Source: Planctomyces sp. SH-PL62
Lineage (GTDB): Bacteria > Planctomycetota > Planctomycetia > Isosphaerales > Isosphaeraceae
DNA length: 64,000 nucleotides
Direction: 5' to 3'
Assembly: GCF_001610895.1 (NCBI RefSeq)
Contig: NZ_CP011273.1
Location: 3,534,001-3,598,000, forward strand
This document shows positions 35,574 through 44,786 of this stretch, one piece after another. The notes under the pieces are model-generated. The model was not told where the DNA came from and did not search any database. It saw nothing but the letters and a program-made list of their open reading frames with translations. Within the stretch, counting starts at the first letter, position 1; every line of letters starts with the position of its first letter. The translations under genes were made by a program, and so were the position numbers.

Positions 35574-37976
35574 ATGGACGTGGTGGAATCGAGAATCGCC
35601 GATGAGAGCCCTGTGGTCGGCGTCAGCCCGTGGCTGCTGCTCCTGCGCGACGAGCTGCGCAAGCTCGACGGCGATCCGCTCCTTCGCGCGAAGGCGGGCG
35701 GCTGCACCTTCGAGGTGCGCCACGCCGGGGCCTCGCTCTGGATCCTGGCGTCCTGGCCGTCCGGCGCCCGGGTGGCTTTCTGCGCGGCCTACGCGCCCGG
35801 AGGGTCGAGCCTGGTCGTGGAGCGGAGCGACGACTCGACGCTCGACGCCCGGCTCGACACCGCCGTCGGCGTGCTGAGGGTCCGGGTCGAGCTGCCGGCC
35901 GGTTCACGGCGGGTGTTGCACTGGAAGACGTCCCTGCTCCCGGCCACGGATCTGGTGCTCCCTTACTGGCCCCGCGACGTCTTCCCGATCGACGAGGCGG
36001 GCGACCCGCTGAACACGCGGGGGATCGTCCATGCGGCGCAGAAGGGACCGAAGGGGGGATTGCTGTACGCGTCGACGACCCGCCCGGAGGCAAGCTCCTT
36101 CCTCTACGTCCAGGACTTCACCTCCCTGAACGACTACTGCGAGCAGACCGGCGCGTCGCCGGCGGACCGGGTCGGCGGCTCGTGGCCGGAGCTGGGCTTC
36201 GCGCCGCCGACGGCCGCCAAGCCGCTTGGGGCGGGGCGAGAGGTCGTCCTGTCCGACGCGTACGTCCTGCCGGCCCCCGAGCCCCCGGACGACGACCTCG
36301 CCGCCGCTCGCCAGTTCCTCGACCTCTACGCCGAGATCTACCTCGCCCTCCCCCGGCCGGAGCCGATCCATCGCGACTGGTCGCGGCGGCTCGACGAGAC
36401 GCTCGCCTCGCTGACGCATTCGCCGGAATGCGCCGTGGAGAAGCAGGGGCACCGCTACCTGCTCGCCTACGTCGGCGCCGACGACCGACCGCCGGAGAGC
36501 ATGGTGCAACTGGCGGTCCTGGTCCCGCTGGTCGAGTACGCCCGGTCGCGGGACCGGGAGATCCCGCTGATCGACGCGCTGAGGGCGAACCTGCCGACCT
36601 TCTTCGACCCCGAGATCGGCACGGTCGTCCGCTGGCTGCCCGGCGAGGAGCGGCTCCTGGAGGGCAAGGAGGAGCACATGGGGCCGCGCATCATGGACTC
36701 CTGGTATCTCTATCATACCTATCTGAACCTCGGCCGCCTGGGGCACGGCGGCGACGAGACGGCGAAGCGGTTGTTCCTCGATTCGATCGAGTACGGCGTG
36801 CGCGTCGCGCAGCGGTTCGAATACCGCTGGCCCGTCTTCTACGACACGCACACTCTGGAGATCATCAAGGCCGAGGCGACGCCCGGCGAAGGGGGCGAGA
36901 ACGACGTCGGCGCCCAGTACGCGCACGTCATGCTCCTGGCGTGGGACCTGACCGGCGAGCGCCGTTTCCTCGACGAGGCGGTCCGGTCGGCCCAGGCCCT
37001 GCGCGGCCTCGGCTTCCGCCTCGGCTACCAGTTCAACAACACCAGCTTCGGCGCCGGAGGGCTGCTGCGGCTCTGGCGCGAGACGGGCGACGAGTCGTTC
37101 CGCGACCTCAGCCTGGTCTGCCTGGCGAACCTCGTCAAGAATTTCTGGCTTTGGGAGTGCGACTACGGCCACGCCCGGCATTACAGCACCTTCCTCGGCC
37201 TGCCACCTCTCCAGGACGCGCGCTACCTGGCGATGTACGAGGAGCTGGAGGTGCTGGCCGCGTTCCACGACTACCTTCGCGAGGCCGGCGACGACGTGCA
37301 TCCCGCGGCGCGGGTGCTGCTCCCGGAATACTGCAAGTACCTGATCGACCGGGCGTGGTATCACTATCCGAGCGAGCTGCCGGCGGACGTCCTGGCGGAG
37401 AAGCCCCGGTCGGGCCACCTCAACCGCCAGCTCTCGATCCCTCTGGAAGATCTCTACGACGGATGGACCAGCGCCGGCACGGTCGGCCAGGAGGTGTACG
37501 GGGCGGCGGCCCCCTTCGTCTTCGTGACCCGGCACGGCTACGAGCTGCAAGGGTCGGCCCTCGGCTTGCACTGCAATTACCCGATCCAGGGGCCCGAGAT
37601 CGAGGCCACGCCGCGCGGGGGTACGGCCCGCTTCCGGGCGCTCGGCGACCGCCGCTGCACCTGGCAGGCCTGGGTGGTGGCGGACCACACCACGCCGATG
37701 CCCGAGGCCCGGATCACGGTGGAAGGCCGAGGCGCGGTCGAGGCACGTCGCACCGAGTTCGGCTGCCTCGTCTTCGACCTTCCCGGCGACGCCGAAGCGA
37801 CCCTGGAGTGGGAGCGCAGCGAGGAGGTCGGCGAGACGTCGGCGAATCGTCGCCGAGGCCGGGCCCGAAGCGCCGGGAAGAAGGCGGGGGCAGGCGGGCC
37901 ACGGCGAGCCCTCGCGAGCATCCCCAACCGTGAGCCCGCTTGCATCTCGACACACGCCAGGACGAGGAGGACGACG
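35574..37976 (+). CDS. Large hypothetical protein, probable (alpha/alpha) toroid fold, runs in frame into SDR
   Basis: An approximately 800-aa soluble protein. It starts at ATG 35574 behind the excellent site AGAGGAGGGA. The first 250 residues look like a beta-rich domain (CTFEVRHAGASLWILASWPSG). The middle is a helical repeat region rich in aromatic residues, as in six-hairpin glycosidase or lyase toroids (SWYLYHTYLNLGRL, YRWPVFYDTHTLEI, GAQYAHVMLLAWDLTGERRF). A C-terminal beta segment follows. No signal peptide. The last 50 residues are low-complexity and basic, and no stop occurs before the SDR start at 37977. Adding one G to the run at 37886-37890 would end it at 37933. Function unknown; carbohydrate-active is a guess. 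Confidence 0.75.
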
Positions 37977-38732
37977 ATGAAGAAGAACACGCAGCTTGAC
38001 GACGTCCCCGAGGTGGTCGCCGGCAAGGCGGTGGTCGTCACCGGCGGGACCACCGGCATCGGCCGCGCCATCGCGCTGTTGCTCGCGGCGCGGGGGGCCA
38101 GGGTCCTGGTCTTCGGGCGTCACGAGCCGGAGCTCGCCGACGCGATGGCCGACCTTCGCAAGGCGGGCGGGGAGGTCCACGGCCTGACCGCCGACGTCAC
38201 GAAGCGGGAGGACGTGGCGAGGGTCTTCGCCGAGGCCGACCGCGTCCTGGGGGGCCTGGACGTGTTGGTGAACAACGCGGCCCTCGGCGCCGGGAGCATC
38301 GTCGACCAGGCCCGCGAAGATTGGGAGTACGTAATCCGCACCAACCTGATCGGCTACCTCGCCTGCGCGCAGGAGGCGGTGACCCGGATGAAGGAGGCCG
38401 GATCGGGCCACATCGTCAACATCGGCTCCATGAGCGCGGACGTCCGGGAGACGGGCAGCTCGGTCTACGTCGCCACCAAGGCGGGCATCCAGGGCTTCAG
38501 CGAGGCGCTCCGCAAGGAGGTCAACGCGCACGGCGTCAAGGTGACGCTGATCCAGCCCGGGGCCGTCGGCAGCGACATGCAGCCGGCCAAGGAGACGCAC
38601 GCGGCCAAGGCGGACCGAGGAGAGATGCTCAAGGCGGAAGACATCGCCGCATGCGTCTACTACTGCCTCACCCAGCCGAAGCGCTGCGACGTGGTGGAGG
38701 TCAGCATCCGCCCGCACCACCAGGAGATCTGA
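37977..38732 (+). CDS. Short-chain dehydrogenase/reductase (SDR)
   Basis: A 251-aa classical SDR. The cofactor loop is TGGTTGIG at 22-29. NNAAL is at 99-103. The catalytic Ser151, Tyr164 and Lys168 are present (YVATK). I start it at ATG 37977 because GAGGAGG lies six bases upstream and MKKNTQL is a normal SDR N terminus. The frame is, however, continuous with the upstream toroid-like protein, so a fusion is possible on the sequence as given. It probably oxidises or reduces a sugar or alcohol; cofactor preference is not clear. Confidence 0.9.
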   Translation: MKKNTQLDDVPEVVAGKAVVVTGGTTGIGRAIALLLAARGARVLVFGRHEPELADAMADLRKAGGEVHGLTADVTKREDVARVFAEADRVLGGLDVLVNNAALGAGSIVDQAREDWEYVIRTNLIGYLACAQEAVTRMKEAGSGHIVNIGSMSADVRETGSSVYVATKAGIQGFSEALRKEVNAHGVKVTLIQPGAVGSDMQPAKETHAAKADRGEMLKAEDIAACVYYCLTQPKRCDVVEVSIRPHHQEI

Positions 38733-39005
38733 CGTCGAGAGCCGGCGCGATCGCCGCCGCCGAGCGGTCGACCATTCCGTCGGGCCCGGCCGTGCCCCCG
38801 CACCATGCGAGGGGGGCGGCCGGGCCGGTCTCCATTCCGAGAAGGCCCGGCCGCCCGGGCTGCGAGTTCGAGCGGCCCCCGGGCCGGGCGGTCGATCCGG
38901 GTGGCCGGGCGGGCGTGGAGGTGATAACCTTTGGGGGCGACGGCCGGGGCCGGGAGGCGGCCGTCCGGTGGCGTGGCGGCGGGGCGGGGGACGAGGAGGC
39001 GGGAC

Positions 39006-40049
39006 TTGGAAGACGCGTCGAGACCGCAACGGCTTCGGGTGGGAGTCGTCGGCCCGGGCCGCCTCTGGGAGAGCCGCCACAAACCGTCGCTCATACGCCT
39101 TCGCGACCGCTTCCGCGTCACGGCCGTCTACGACCAGGTCGCCCGCCGCGCCGAGATCGAGGCGGCCCAGCTCGGCTGCGTCGCCTGCGAGGGACTGTCG
39201 AGCCTGATCGAGCGGTCCGACGTCGACGTCGTCTATCTCCTCTCCCCCCAGTGGTTCGGCCTGCATGCGGCGCACCTGGCCTGCGAGGCCGGCAAGCCGG
39301 TCTATTGCGCCCTTCCGCTCTCCGGCGACCTGCCGGAGCTGGAGCGGCTGGCGGCGCGGGTGGAGAGGACCGGGGTCGTCTTCATGCCCGAATTCGCCCG
39401 CCGCTGCTACCCGGCCACGCAGCGGCTCCGGGAGCTGCTCGCGACGAAGCTGGGGAAGCCCAGGCTCGTGGTCGGCCACTCCCGCCTCTCCGACTTCGAC
39501 CGATACGCCCTGCCCGGCCCGACCTCCCAGCTCGTCCCCGCCCCCCTGGCCGTCGACCCCGGGAGCTACCTGCTCGACTGGTGCGCGTTCGTCCTCGGCT
39601 CCCCGCCGACCTCGATCGCGTCGGCCCGCTCGGTCGTGCTGCCGTCTCGCGGCGACGCGCCGGATTTCGAGAGCTTCACGGCCGTCTTCCCCGGCGGGGC
39701 GACGGCCCAGCTCTCCTATGGGCGCTACCATCGCGAGGAATGGGGCGAGGCCGTCCGATTCCTCCCTCCGGCGGGCGTCCAGGTCTTCGCCGAACGCGGG
39801 GTCGCATGGCTGGAGCCGCCCGACCGGATCCAGTGGTGGGACGCCGATGGCGCCCACGAGGAACGCCTCGCCCCGGAGCCCACCGTGGGCGACGTGCTCA
39901 ACAAGCAGTTCCACCGTCTCGTCCACCAGGGAGACCCGTCCGCGCCCACGATCCGGGACGCGCTGGAGATCGCCCGGCTCGTCCGCGACATGGAACGAGG
40001 CCAGTCTGGGGGGGGCGTCGTCCCTCGCCCGGATTCGCCGCCGAGCTGA
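39006..40049 (+). CDS. Gfo/Idh-like protein lacking the catalytic EKP motif
   Basis: A 347-aa cytoplasmic Rossmann protein starting at TTG 39006, with GAGGAGG six bases upstream; upstream codons in this frame are low-complexity. It opens with RVGVVGPGRLWESRHKPSL (cofactor loop). It continues with VDVVYLLSPQWFGLHAAHLACEAGKPVYCALP, where the usual EKP is replaced by Ala102-Leu103-Pro104. The lysine that normally takes part in hydride transfer is therefore missing. The C-terminal domain looks intact (DPGSYLLDWCAFVLGSPP). It may be a non-oxidoreductase member of the fold or use another residue. It follows the SDR by 270 bases. Confidence 0.85.
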   Translation: MEDASRPQRLRVGVVGPGRLWESRHKPSLIRLRDRFRVTAVYDQVARRAEIEAAQLGCVACEGLSSLIERSDVDVVYLLSPQWFGLHAAHLACEAGKPVYCALPLSGDLPELERLAARVERTGVVFMPEFARRCYPATQRLRELLATKLGKPRLVVGHSRLSDFDRYALPGPTSQLVPAPLAVDPGSYLLDWCAFVLGSPPTSIASARSVVLPSRGDAPDFESFTAVFPGGATAQLSYGRYHREEWGEAVRFLPPAGVQVFAERGVAWLEPPDRIQWWDADGAHEERLAPEPTVGDVLNKQFHRLVHQGDPSAPTIRDALEIARLVRDMERGQSGGGVVPRPDSPPS

Positions 40050-40082
40050 TCCCCGAACCGGGCCCTGGAGGAGGATCGGAAG

Positions 40083-40427
40083 GTGTACATCTCGTTCCGG
40101 ACGGCCGTGGCTCGCGTCCTCCGCAGGCTCCGGTTCCGAATCGGGCTCACGGTTCGCAACCTGATCCTGGCCGTTGCGGTGGTCGCCGTCCTGTTCGGCG
40201 TGGGCGTCGGGCTGGCCAGGCGGCGGAACCGGCTCCTGGAGATCGCCCTCGAACACTCCGGTCACGCCGGTATGGATGGGGCGTTGATCCTCACCGAACA
40301 AGGGCCCGCCTACATCGGGATGACGACCGAGAAGGGCAAGTGGCACGAAGCCATGCGCCGGAAGTACGATTACTACGGTCGCCACCCCTGGCTCTCGATG
40401 CCCGAAGATCCCCCCGAGCCGGAATGA
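40083..40427 (+). CDS. Small single-pass membrane protein (114 aa)
   Basis: Starts at GTG 40083 with GAGGAGG upstream. A basic N terminus (RVLRRLRFRIGLTVR) precedes one transmembrane helix (NLILAVAVVAVLFGVGVGL). An extracytoplasmic or soluble tail ends KYDYYGRHPWLSMPEDPPEPE, rich in aromatic and acidic residues. It lies 33 bases after the Gfo/Idh-like gene and 24 before a glycosyltransferase gene, likely one operon. No family recognised. Confidence 0.65.
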   Translation: MYISFRTAVARVLRRLRFRIGLTVRNLILAVAVVAVLFGVGVGLARRRNRLLEIALEHSGHAGMDGALILTEQGPAYIGMTTEKGKWHEAMRRKYDYYGRHPWLSMPEDPPEPE

Positions 40428-40451
40428 CGCGGTCGGACGCGCGAAGCCGAC

Positions 40452-42203
40452 ATGCCTGAGCAGGATCCAGACGTGCCCATAGCCTCCTCAAGAAATGACC
40501 ATGATCGACGGCCGATGTTCTGGACCGCCGCAGCGGCCGTCGTCGGCCTGCTTCTCGTCTGGCACGCCGCGATCGCATCCTCGGCGACGTACGACGAGAC
40601 CACCTACCTGAACGCCGGCTCGCGGTGGTGGTGCGAAGGGGACCAGGTCGGGATCACCCGCATGGGCTCGCCGATCCTGTTCTGGAAGCTCCAGCAGGCG
40701 CCCGTCTTCTGGGCGCTCGACCTGCTGGGCCGGGGCGAGCTGATCGTCGACCAGCCCCGCCGCCAGGCCGAGCTGCTCCCGCTGGCGAGGATCGGCGCGT
40801 CGTGGATCTGGCTGCTGGGGCTCGGCCTCGTCGCCTGGTGGGCTCGGAGGCTGAACGGGCCCTGGGCGATGGCCTTCGCCGCCTGGCTCTACGCGCTGAG
40901 CCCGAATCTGATCGCGCACGGGGCGCTGGTGACGATGGAAATGCCCGTGACCGTGGCGACCGCCGGATCGTTCCTGGCCTTCCAGCGCTTCCTGACGACG
41001 CGCCGTCGCCGCTGGTTCTGGACGTCGGCGGCGATGGCCGGGGTCGCGTTCTCGTGCAAGTTCACGGTGGTGCTCTACCCGCCGATCCTCGGCGTGATCT
41101 GGTGGCTGGACGGACTCTCGCGGGACGAGGCTTTCGCGGCCCGACTGCGGCGCACCGGAGGGATGGCGGCCGGGATGGCGGCGTATGTGGCCGCCCTGCT
41201 GGCGAGCGACTTCGCCCTGACGGGCTTCGCGACGCTCCCGCTGAGCCCGACGTCGGGCGACCACCCCAGCGCCTCGGCCTGGTTCGGCCCGCTGGGCTCG
41301 CTCGTCTCTCGGCTCTACGAGACGCCGATCCCCCAGGATCTGGTGGGGTTCGCCGCGCAGGTGCGGCATCAGGCGTCGGGGGGGCCGGGCTACTTGCTGG
41401 GCGAGCGCCGATTGGGGGGTTGGCGGTACTACTACCTCGTGGCGATGGTCGTGAAAGTCCCGCTGACGTTCTGGCTGCTCGCGGCCTGCCGGGTGCGGAT
41501 CGACGGCCTGCGAGGCTGCCTGACAAAGGCCCCGGATCGGATGCTGCTCCAGGCGGCCTTGCTGTTCATGGCCGCCGCGTCGGTCGGATCGTCGCGGAAC
41601 TACGGGGTCCGCTACCTGCTGCCGATGGCCCCGCTCGCCGTCGTCTGGCTGTCGCGGCTGGCCCGAGGCGACGGCGCCGACGCTCACGACGAGGGAGACG
41701 ATCGACCGCGCCTCGGCAGGTTCCGCCGGGTCGTCCTGGCCGTCGCGCTGCTGGGCCAGGCGGCGGCCGTGGCGAGCGTCCATCCCGACGAATTGACGTA
41801 CTTCAACGCGATCGCGGGCGGTCGCACGGGAGGCCGGCGGATCCTGGCCGACTCGAACCTCGACTGGGGCCAGGGGCTCCGTTCGCTCGTGCGTCTCCAG
41901 CGCGAGCGGCCCGAGCTCCGCGACCTGACGCTCTTCTATTTCGGCGACGTCGACCCGTCGTATTACGGCGTCGAGGGCGTGCACCACGTCATCAACGCCG
42001 ACGAGGGCCAGTCGCCGCCGACCCGCGTCGAAGATGCGACGACGCCGTTCGTCGCCGTTTCGGCGTCGCTCCAGTTCGGCGCCTGGGGCCCCGACGGGTT
42101 CTTCCGATCGCTCGACGGCGTCGCCCCCGTCGCCCTGACGGACGACTCGACGATCGCGATCTATCGGGCGGCCGACGCGAGGCGCGGGCCGGCGTCTCAG
42201 TAG
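40452..42203 (+). CDS. Membrane glycosyltransferase (GT39/ArnT-like fold)
   Basis: A 583-aa multi-pass membrane protein of the GT-C type, which transfers sugars from polyprenyl-phosphate donors outside the membrane. After the first helix (AAAVVGLLLVWHAAIA) comes ATYDETTYLNAG, matching the acidic first-loop motif of the family. About ten further hydrophobic helices follow (for example WIWLLGLGLVAWWARRL, MAFAAWLYALSPNLIAHGAL). The soluble C-terminal part has DSNLDWGQGLRSL, frequent in this subfamily. It overlaps the convergent zinc-ribbon gene by 7 bases. The acceptor is unknown. Confidence 0.85.
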   Translation: MPEQDPDVPIASSRNDHDRRPMFWTAAAAVVGLLLVWHAAIASSATYDETTYLNAGSRWWCEGDQVGITRMGSPILFWKLQQAPVFWALDLLGRGELIVDQPRRQAELLPLARIGASWIWLLGLGLVAWWARRLNGPWAMAFAAWLYALSPNLIAHGALVTMEMPVTVATAGSFLAFQRFLTTRRRRWFWTSAAMAGVAFSCKFTVVLYPPILGVIWWLDGLSRDEAFAARLRRTGGMAAGMAAYVAALLASDFALTGFATLPLSPTSGDHPSASAWFGPLGSLVSRLYETPIPQDLVGFAAQVRHQASGGPGYLLGERRLGGWRYYYLVAMVVKVPLTFWLLAACRVRIDGLRGCLTKAPDRMLLQAALLFMAAASVGSSRNYGVRYLLPMAPLAVVWLSRLARGDGADAHDEGDDRPRLGRFRRVVLAVALLGQAAAVASVHPDELTYFNAIAGGRTGGRRILADSNLDWGQGLRSLVRLQRERPELRDLTLFYFGDVDPSYYGVEGVHHVINADEGQSPPTRVEDATTPFVAVSASLQFGAWGPDGFFRSLDGVAPVALTDDSTIAIYRAADARRGPASQ

Positions 42204-42766
42204 ATGTCGCCCCCGCGCGAGAGGCGGCCTTCGAGGCCGTCGGCCGCGGCGGCGATGCGGCGGAGGAGGTCGCCGGCGTCGAGCGAGGCGAGCGAGTCGA
42301 CGGGAAGGTTCTCGACGAAGACGAAATACTCCTCGCCGCGGAGGACCCGGATGGCGAAGCAGCCGTCGGTCGTCCGGGCGTTGAGCTTCAGCAGGTTGCG
42401 GCAGTCGCGCTCCACGACCGGCCCGCAGACCGAGACGAAGGCGACGAGCGAGCGGCCCTCGGCGTCGATCCCGCCGGGGCCGATGTAGACGGCCTGACGT
42501 CGGTCGAGGCCGCCGAGGAGGACGGTGGTCCTCCATCCCCGTCCCGAAGGGGAGAGCGGGGCGCCGGAGCGGGTCAGGAACTGCTGGATCGCGCGGCCGA
42601 CGTCGGGGTCGGTCGGCTCGGGGGTTTCATAGGGTCCCAGGGCGTCGGAGCCCGCGTCGGCGTCGGGCTGCGCGCCGCCGATCGGCAGCCCGCAGCCCGC
42701 GCAGAAGCGGTCCGTCCCGTAATTCGCCGACGTGCAACGCGCGCAGACGATCGTCGCGGACGACAT
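42197..42766 (-). CDS. Zinc-ribbon protein with CesT/YbjN-like domain
   Basis: A 189-aa protein. An N-terminal zinc ribbon has two CxxC pairs (CARCTSANYGTDRFCAGCG). Residues about 60-189 resemble the small alpha/beta fold of CesT/YbjN chaperone-like proteins (VGRAIQQFLTRSG, VSVCGPV, LLKLNARTTDGCFAI), with low confidence. It probably binds a protein partner. It precedes the next leftward gene (42787-43362) by 20 bases on the same strand. Confidence 0.65.
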   Translation of the reverse strand: MSSATIVCARCTSANYGTDRFCAGCGLPIGGAQPDADAGSDALGPYETPEPTDPDVGRAIQQFLTRSGAPLSPSGRGWRTTVLLGGLDRRQAVYIGPGGIDAEGRSLVAFVSVCGPVVERDCRNLLKLNARTTDGCFAIRVLRGEEYFVFVENLPVDSLASLDAGDLLRRIAAAADGLEGRLSRGGDIY

Positions 42767-42786
42767 CGCTCAGGCCCCTTCCGGGT

Positions 42787-43362
42787 TCATTTCGCGCCCG
42801 CTTCGAGGGTGGAGACCAGCTCGTCGAAGTCGGGGGTGATCGCCTTCATGGTCTTGTCGGGGCCGACCATCTTGAGGAAGTAGCCGTACTTGTCGGTGAT
42901 CACGATCGCGCCCAGGAGCCGGGCCTCGGGGCGGTCGGGCTCGGCGGGCATGCCCGGGAAGGCCGTCGGGTGGTAGTGGCCGGCGATCTCGACGCGCGAG
43001 GCCTCCACGCCCTTGGCCTTCACCTTCTTGGTCTCGACCTTGGGGGGCTTGCCGTCGGCGCCCTTGAACTGCTTCTGCCAGCGCTCGACGTTGGCGTCGA
43101 CCGAGCCGGCGCCGCCGGGGAAGACGTAGACGACCAGCTCGGCCGGGAAGTCGTCTCCTTCGACGGGCTCCACCCGGAGCTGCGCGGCGCGCATCTGCGA
43201 AGTGGTCGGGACCGTCTTCCAGCTCGCCGGGGCCTGGAAATTCAGGCCGCGGGCCTCGATCTTCTGCTTGGGATCGTCGGCACCCAGGAGGAGCGCGACC
43301 GCGGCCAGGCCGGCCGTGAGGGTCGACCACCGCCGGGCCGCCGTGGAACGTACGAAATTCAT
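42787..43362 (-). CDS. Exported hypothetical protein
   Basis: A 191-aa protein with a signal peptide (WSTLTAGLAAVALLLGA) and a globular domain with beta strands (GLNFQAPASWKTVP, AELVVYVFPGGAG, SRVEIAGHYHPTAFPG). This fits the pattern of planctomycete proteins that evaluate a fitted or penalty-like value, but no named family is clear. The start at 43362 is chosen for the signal peptide. It is divergent from the ThuA gene. Confidence 0.65.
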   Translation of the reverse strand: MNFVRSTAARRWSTLTAGLAAVALLLGADDPKQKIEARGLNFQAPASWKTVPTTSQMRAAQLRVEPVEGDDFPAELVVYVFPGGAGSVDANVERWQKQFKGADGKPPKVETKKVKAKGVEASRVEIAGHYHPTAFPGMPAEPDRPEARLLGAIVITDKYGYFLKMVGPDKTMKAITPDFDELVSTLEAGAK

Positions 43363-43495
43363 GTCTCGGCCTCGCTGTTCACGCCTGTCGGGGGACGCCG
43401 CCGCTTGCGACGCCCCGGGATTGCGAATACGCTGACCTGGCTTTCGGATCTCGACTCGAATCGACTCGACCCCCGGCTCGCCAAGGAGCGCCGTC

Positions 43496-44284
43496 ATGAC
43501 TCGGACCGCGATCGCCCGGACCTGCACGTTCTTGATCCTCGCCGGGAGCTGGTGCGCCCCCGCGACCGCCCAGAAGAAGGCCCCGGACGGCGCCAAGGTG
43601 TTGTTGCTCTCCGGCGGCCAGCGGCAGCACCACGGGTATCGCGATCAGGCATTCTACCTCAGCGCCGCGCTGGAAGACACCGGCAGGTACGAGGTCACGC
43701 AGACCGAGGAGGCCGCCGTCCTGGAGACCCCCGCTCTGGCCAAGTACGACCTGGTCATCGGCCTGTCGGATCGCCGCGACCCCGAATTCAAGATGACCAA
43801 GGGGCAGCAGGAGGCGCTCTTCGCCTACGTCCGGGGGGGCGGCGGCTACGTCTCGATCCACGGCGCCGACAACGCGCCGGCCGACTGGGAGCCCGAATGG
43901 AAGCCGATGCTCGGCGCCGTCTTCTCCCACTTCGGCCTCCCCGACGGCAAGGTCCGCAAGGGGGAGTACACCGTCCGCCTCGTCGACCCGTCGAGCCCCG
44001 TCGCGCAGGGCCTCCACGACTTCAAGCTGAACGACGAGCTGTACTACCACCTCCAGGCCGAGCCCGACCTCAAGCCGCTGGCCGTCGTCGAGTACGAGGG
44101 GGTCGACTGGCCCGTCGCCTGGACCCGGACGTACGGCGAAGGCCGCGTCTTCCACACCGTCTTCGGCCACCGCGACTTCGGCCCGGACAAGGACGACCCG
44201 CTGCGGAACCCGGACTTCGGGAAGCTGGTCCTCCAGGGGATCGACTGGGTCGCCGCCAATAAGCGACCCGCTCCCGGCGAATAA
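43496..44284 (+). CDS. Exported ThuA-like (trehalose utilisation) protein
   Basis: A 262-aa secreted protein with a signal peptide (residues about 1-25, ending ATA). The ThuA/class-I glutamine-amidotransferase-like fold shows KVLLLSGGQRQHHGYRDQA, GGGGYVSIHGADN and WTRTYGEGRVFHTVFGHRD. ThuA was named in sugar metabolism, but its enzymatic activity is uncertain. Planctomycetes often place such genes near exported dehydrogenases; an aldo/keto reductase lies 500 bases downstream. Confidence 0.9.
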   Translation: MTRTAIARTCTFLILAGSWCAPATAQKKAPDGAKVLLLSGGQRQHHGYRDQAFYLSAALEDTGRYEVTQTEEAAVLETPALAKYDLVIGLSDRRDPEFKMTKGQQEALFAYVRGGGGYVSIHGADNAPADWEPEWKPMLGAVFSHFGLPDGKVRKGEYTVRLVDPSSPVAQGLHDFKLNDELYYHLQAEPDLKPLAVVEYEGVDWPVAWTRTYGEGRVFHTVFGHRDFGPDKDDPLRNPDFGKLVLQGIDWVAANKRPAPGE

Positions 44285-44389
44285 AGGCTGAATCGGCGCA
44301 GGCGCCGCGACGGGATCGAGCGAAGCGGACACTCGCCGCGCCACCCCGCCCCGAATGAAGGCGTGGCGTCGCCATCGGAGGAGGGGCGT

Positions 44390-44686
44390 ATGGGCGTCTG
44401 GGAAGGGCTGAGGCGTGCCAGGAATTCGATCTGGGGCGATTTGAAGCGTGCCAGGAGGTCGTTCGTCGAAGGGTGGAATCCTTCGTCCTACTCGGCCGGC
44501 GGTCGAACGCTCGCCTGCCCCCACTGCGGCGGGGCTCGATTCTCGGAGGGATGGGCTCGGTTGAACAGGCCCCGCGTCGCGACGACCTTGATTTGCGAGC
44601 GCTGCGGGCTGGTCCAGTGGTTCGACCACGGACCGCAGCGTCTCCCGACCAAGCCCCGCGATGAGGAAGACTGGCTGGAAGTCTGA
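44390..44686 (+). CDS. Small zinc-ribbon protein (98 aa)
   Basis: Starts at ATG 44390 with GGAGGAGG upstream. A basic, helical N terminus is followed by a CxxC...CxxC zinc ribbon (ACPHCGG, then ICERCG). It probably binds zinc and nucleic acid or a protein. No family recognised. Confidence 0.65.
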   Translation: MGVWEGLRRARNSIWGDLKRARRSFVEGWNPSSYSAGGRTLACPHCGGARFSEGWARLNRPRVATTLICERCGLVQWFDHGPQRLPTKPRDEEDWLEV

Positions 44687-44786
44687 CGAGACCTCCGGAC
44701 GGACCTGATACGATGGGTTGGAACGAGGCCCCCGGCGTCGTGAGAGCCGGGCCGGGCCCCAGACAGGCGCCAAACCGGAGGCATGT

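Noticed and set aside
35904-40385. A minus-strand open frame of about 1490 codons opposite the toroid/SDR/Gfo region
   Set aside because: It is a mirror of genes on the plus strand, a common artefact at high GC. It crosses several real genes and has no domain-like sequence.
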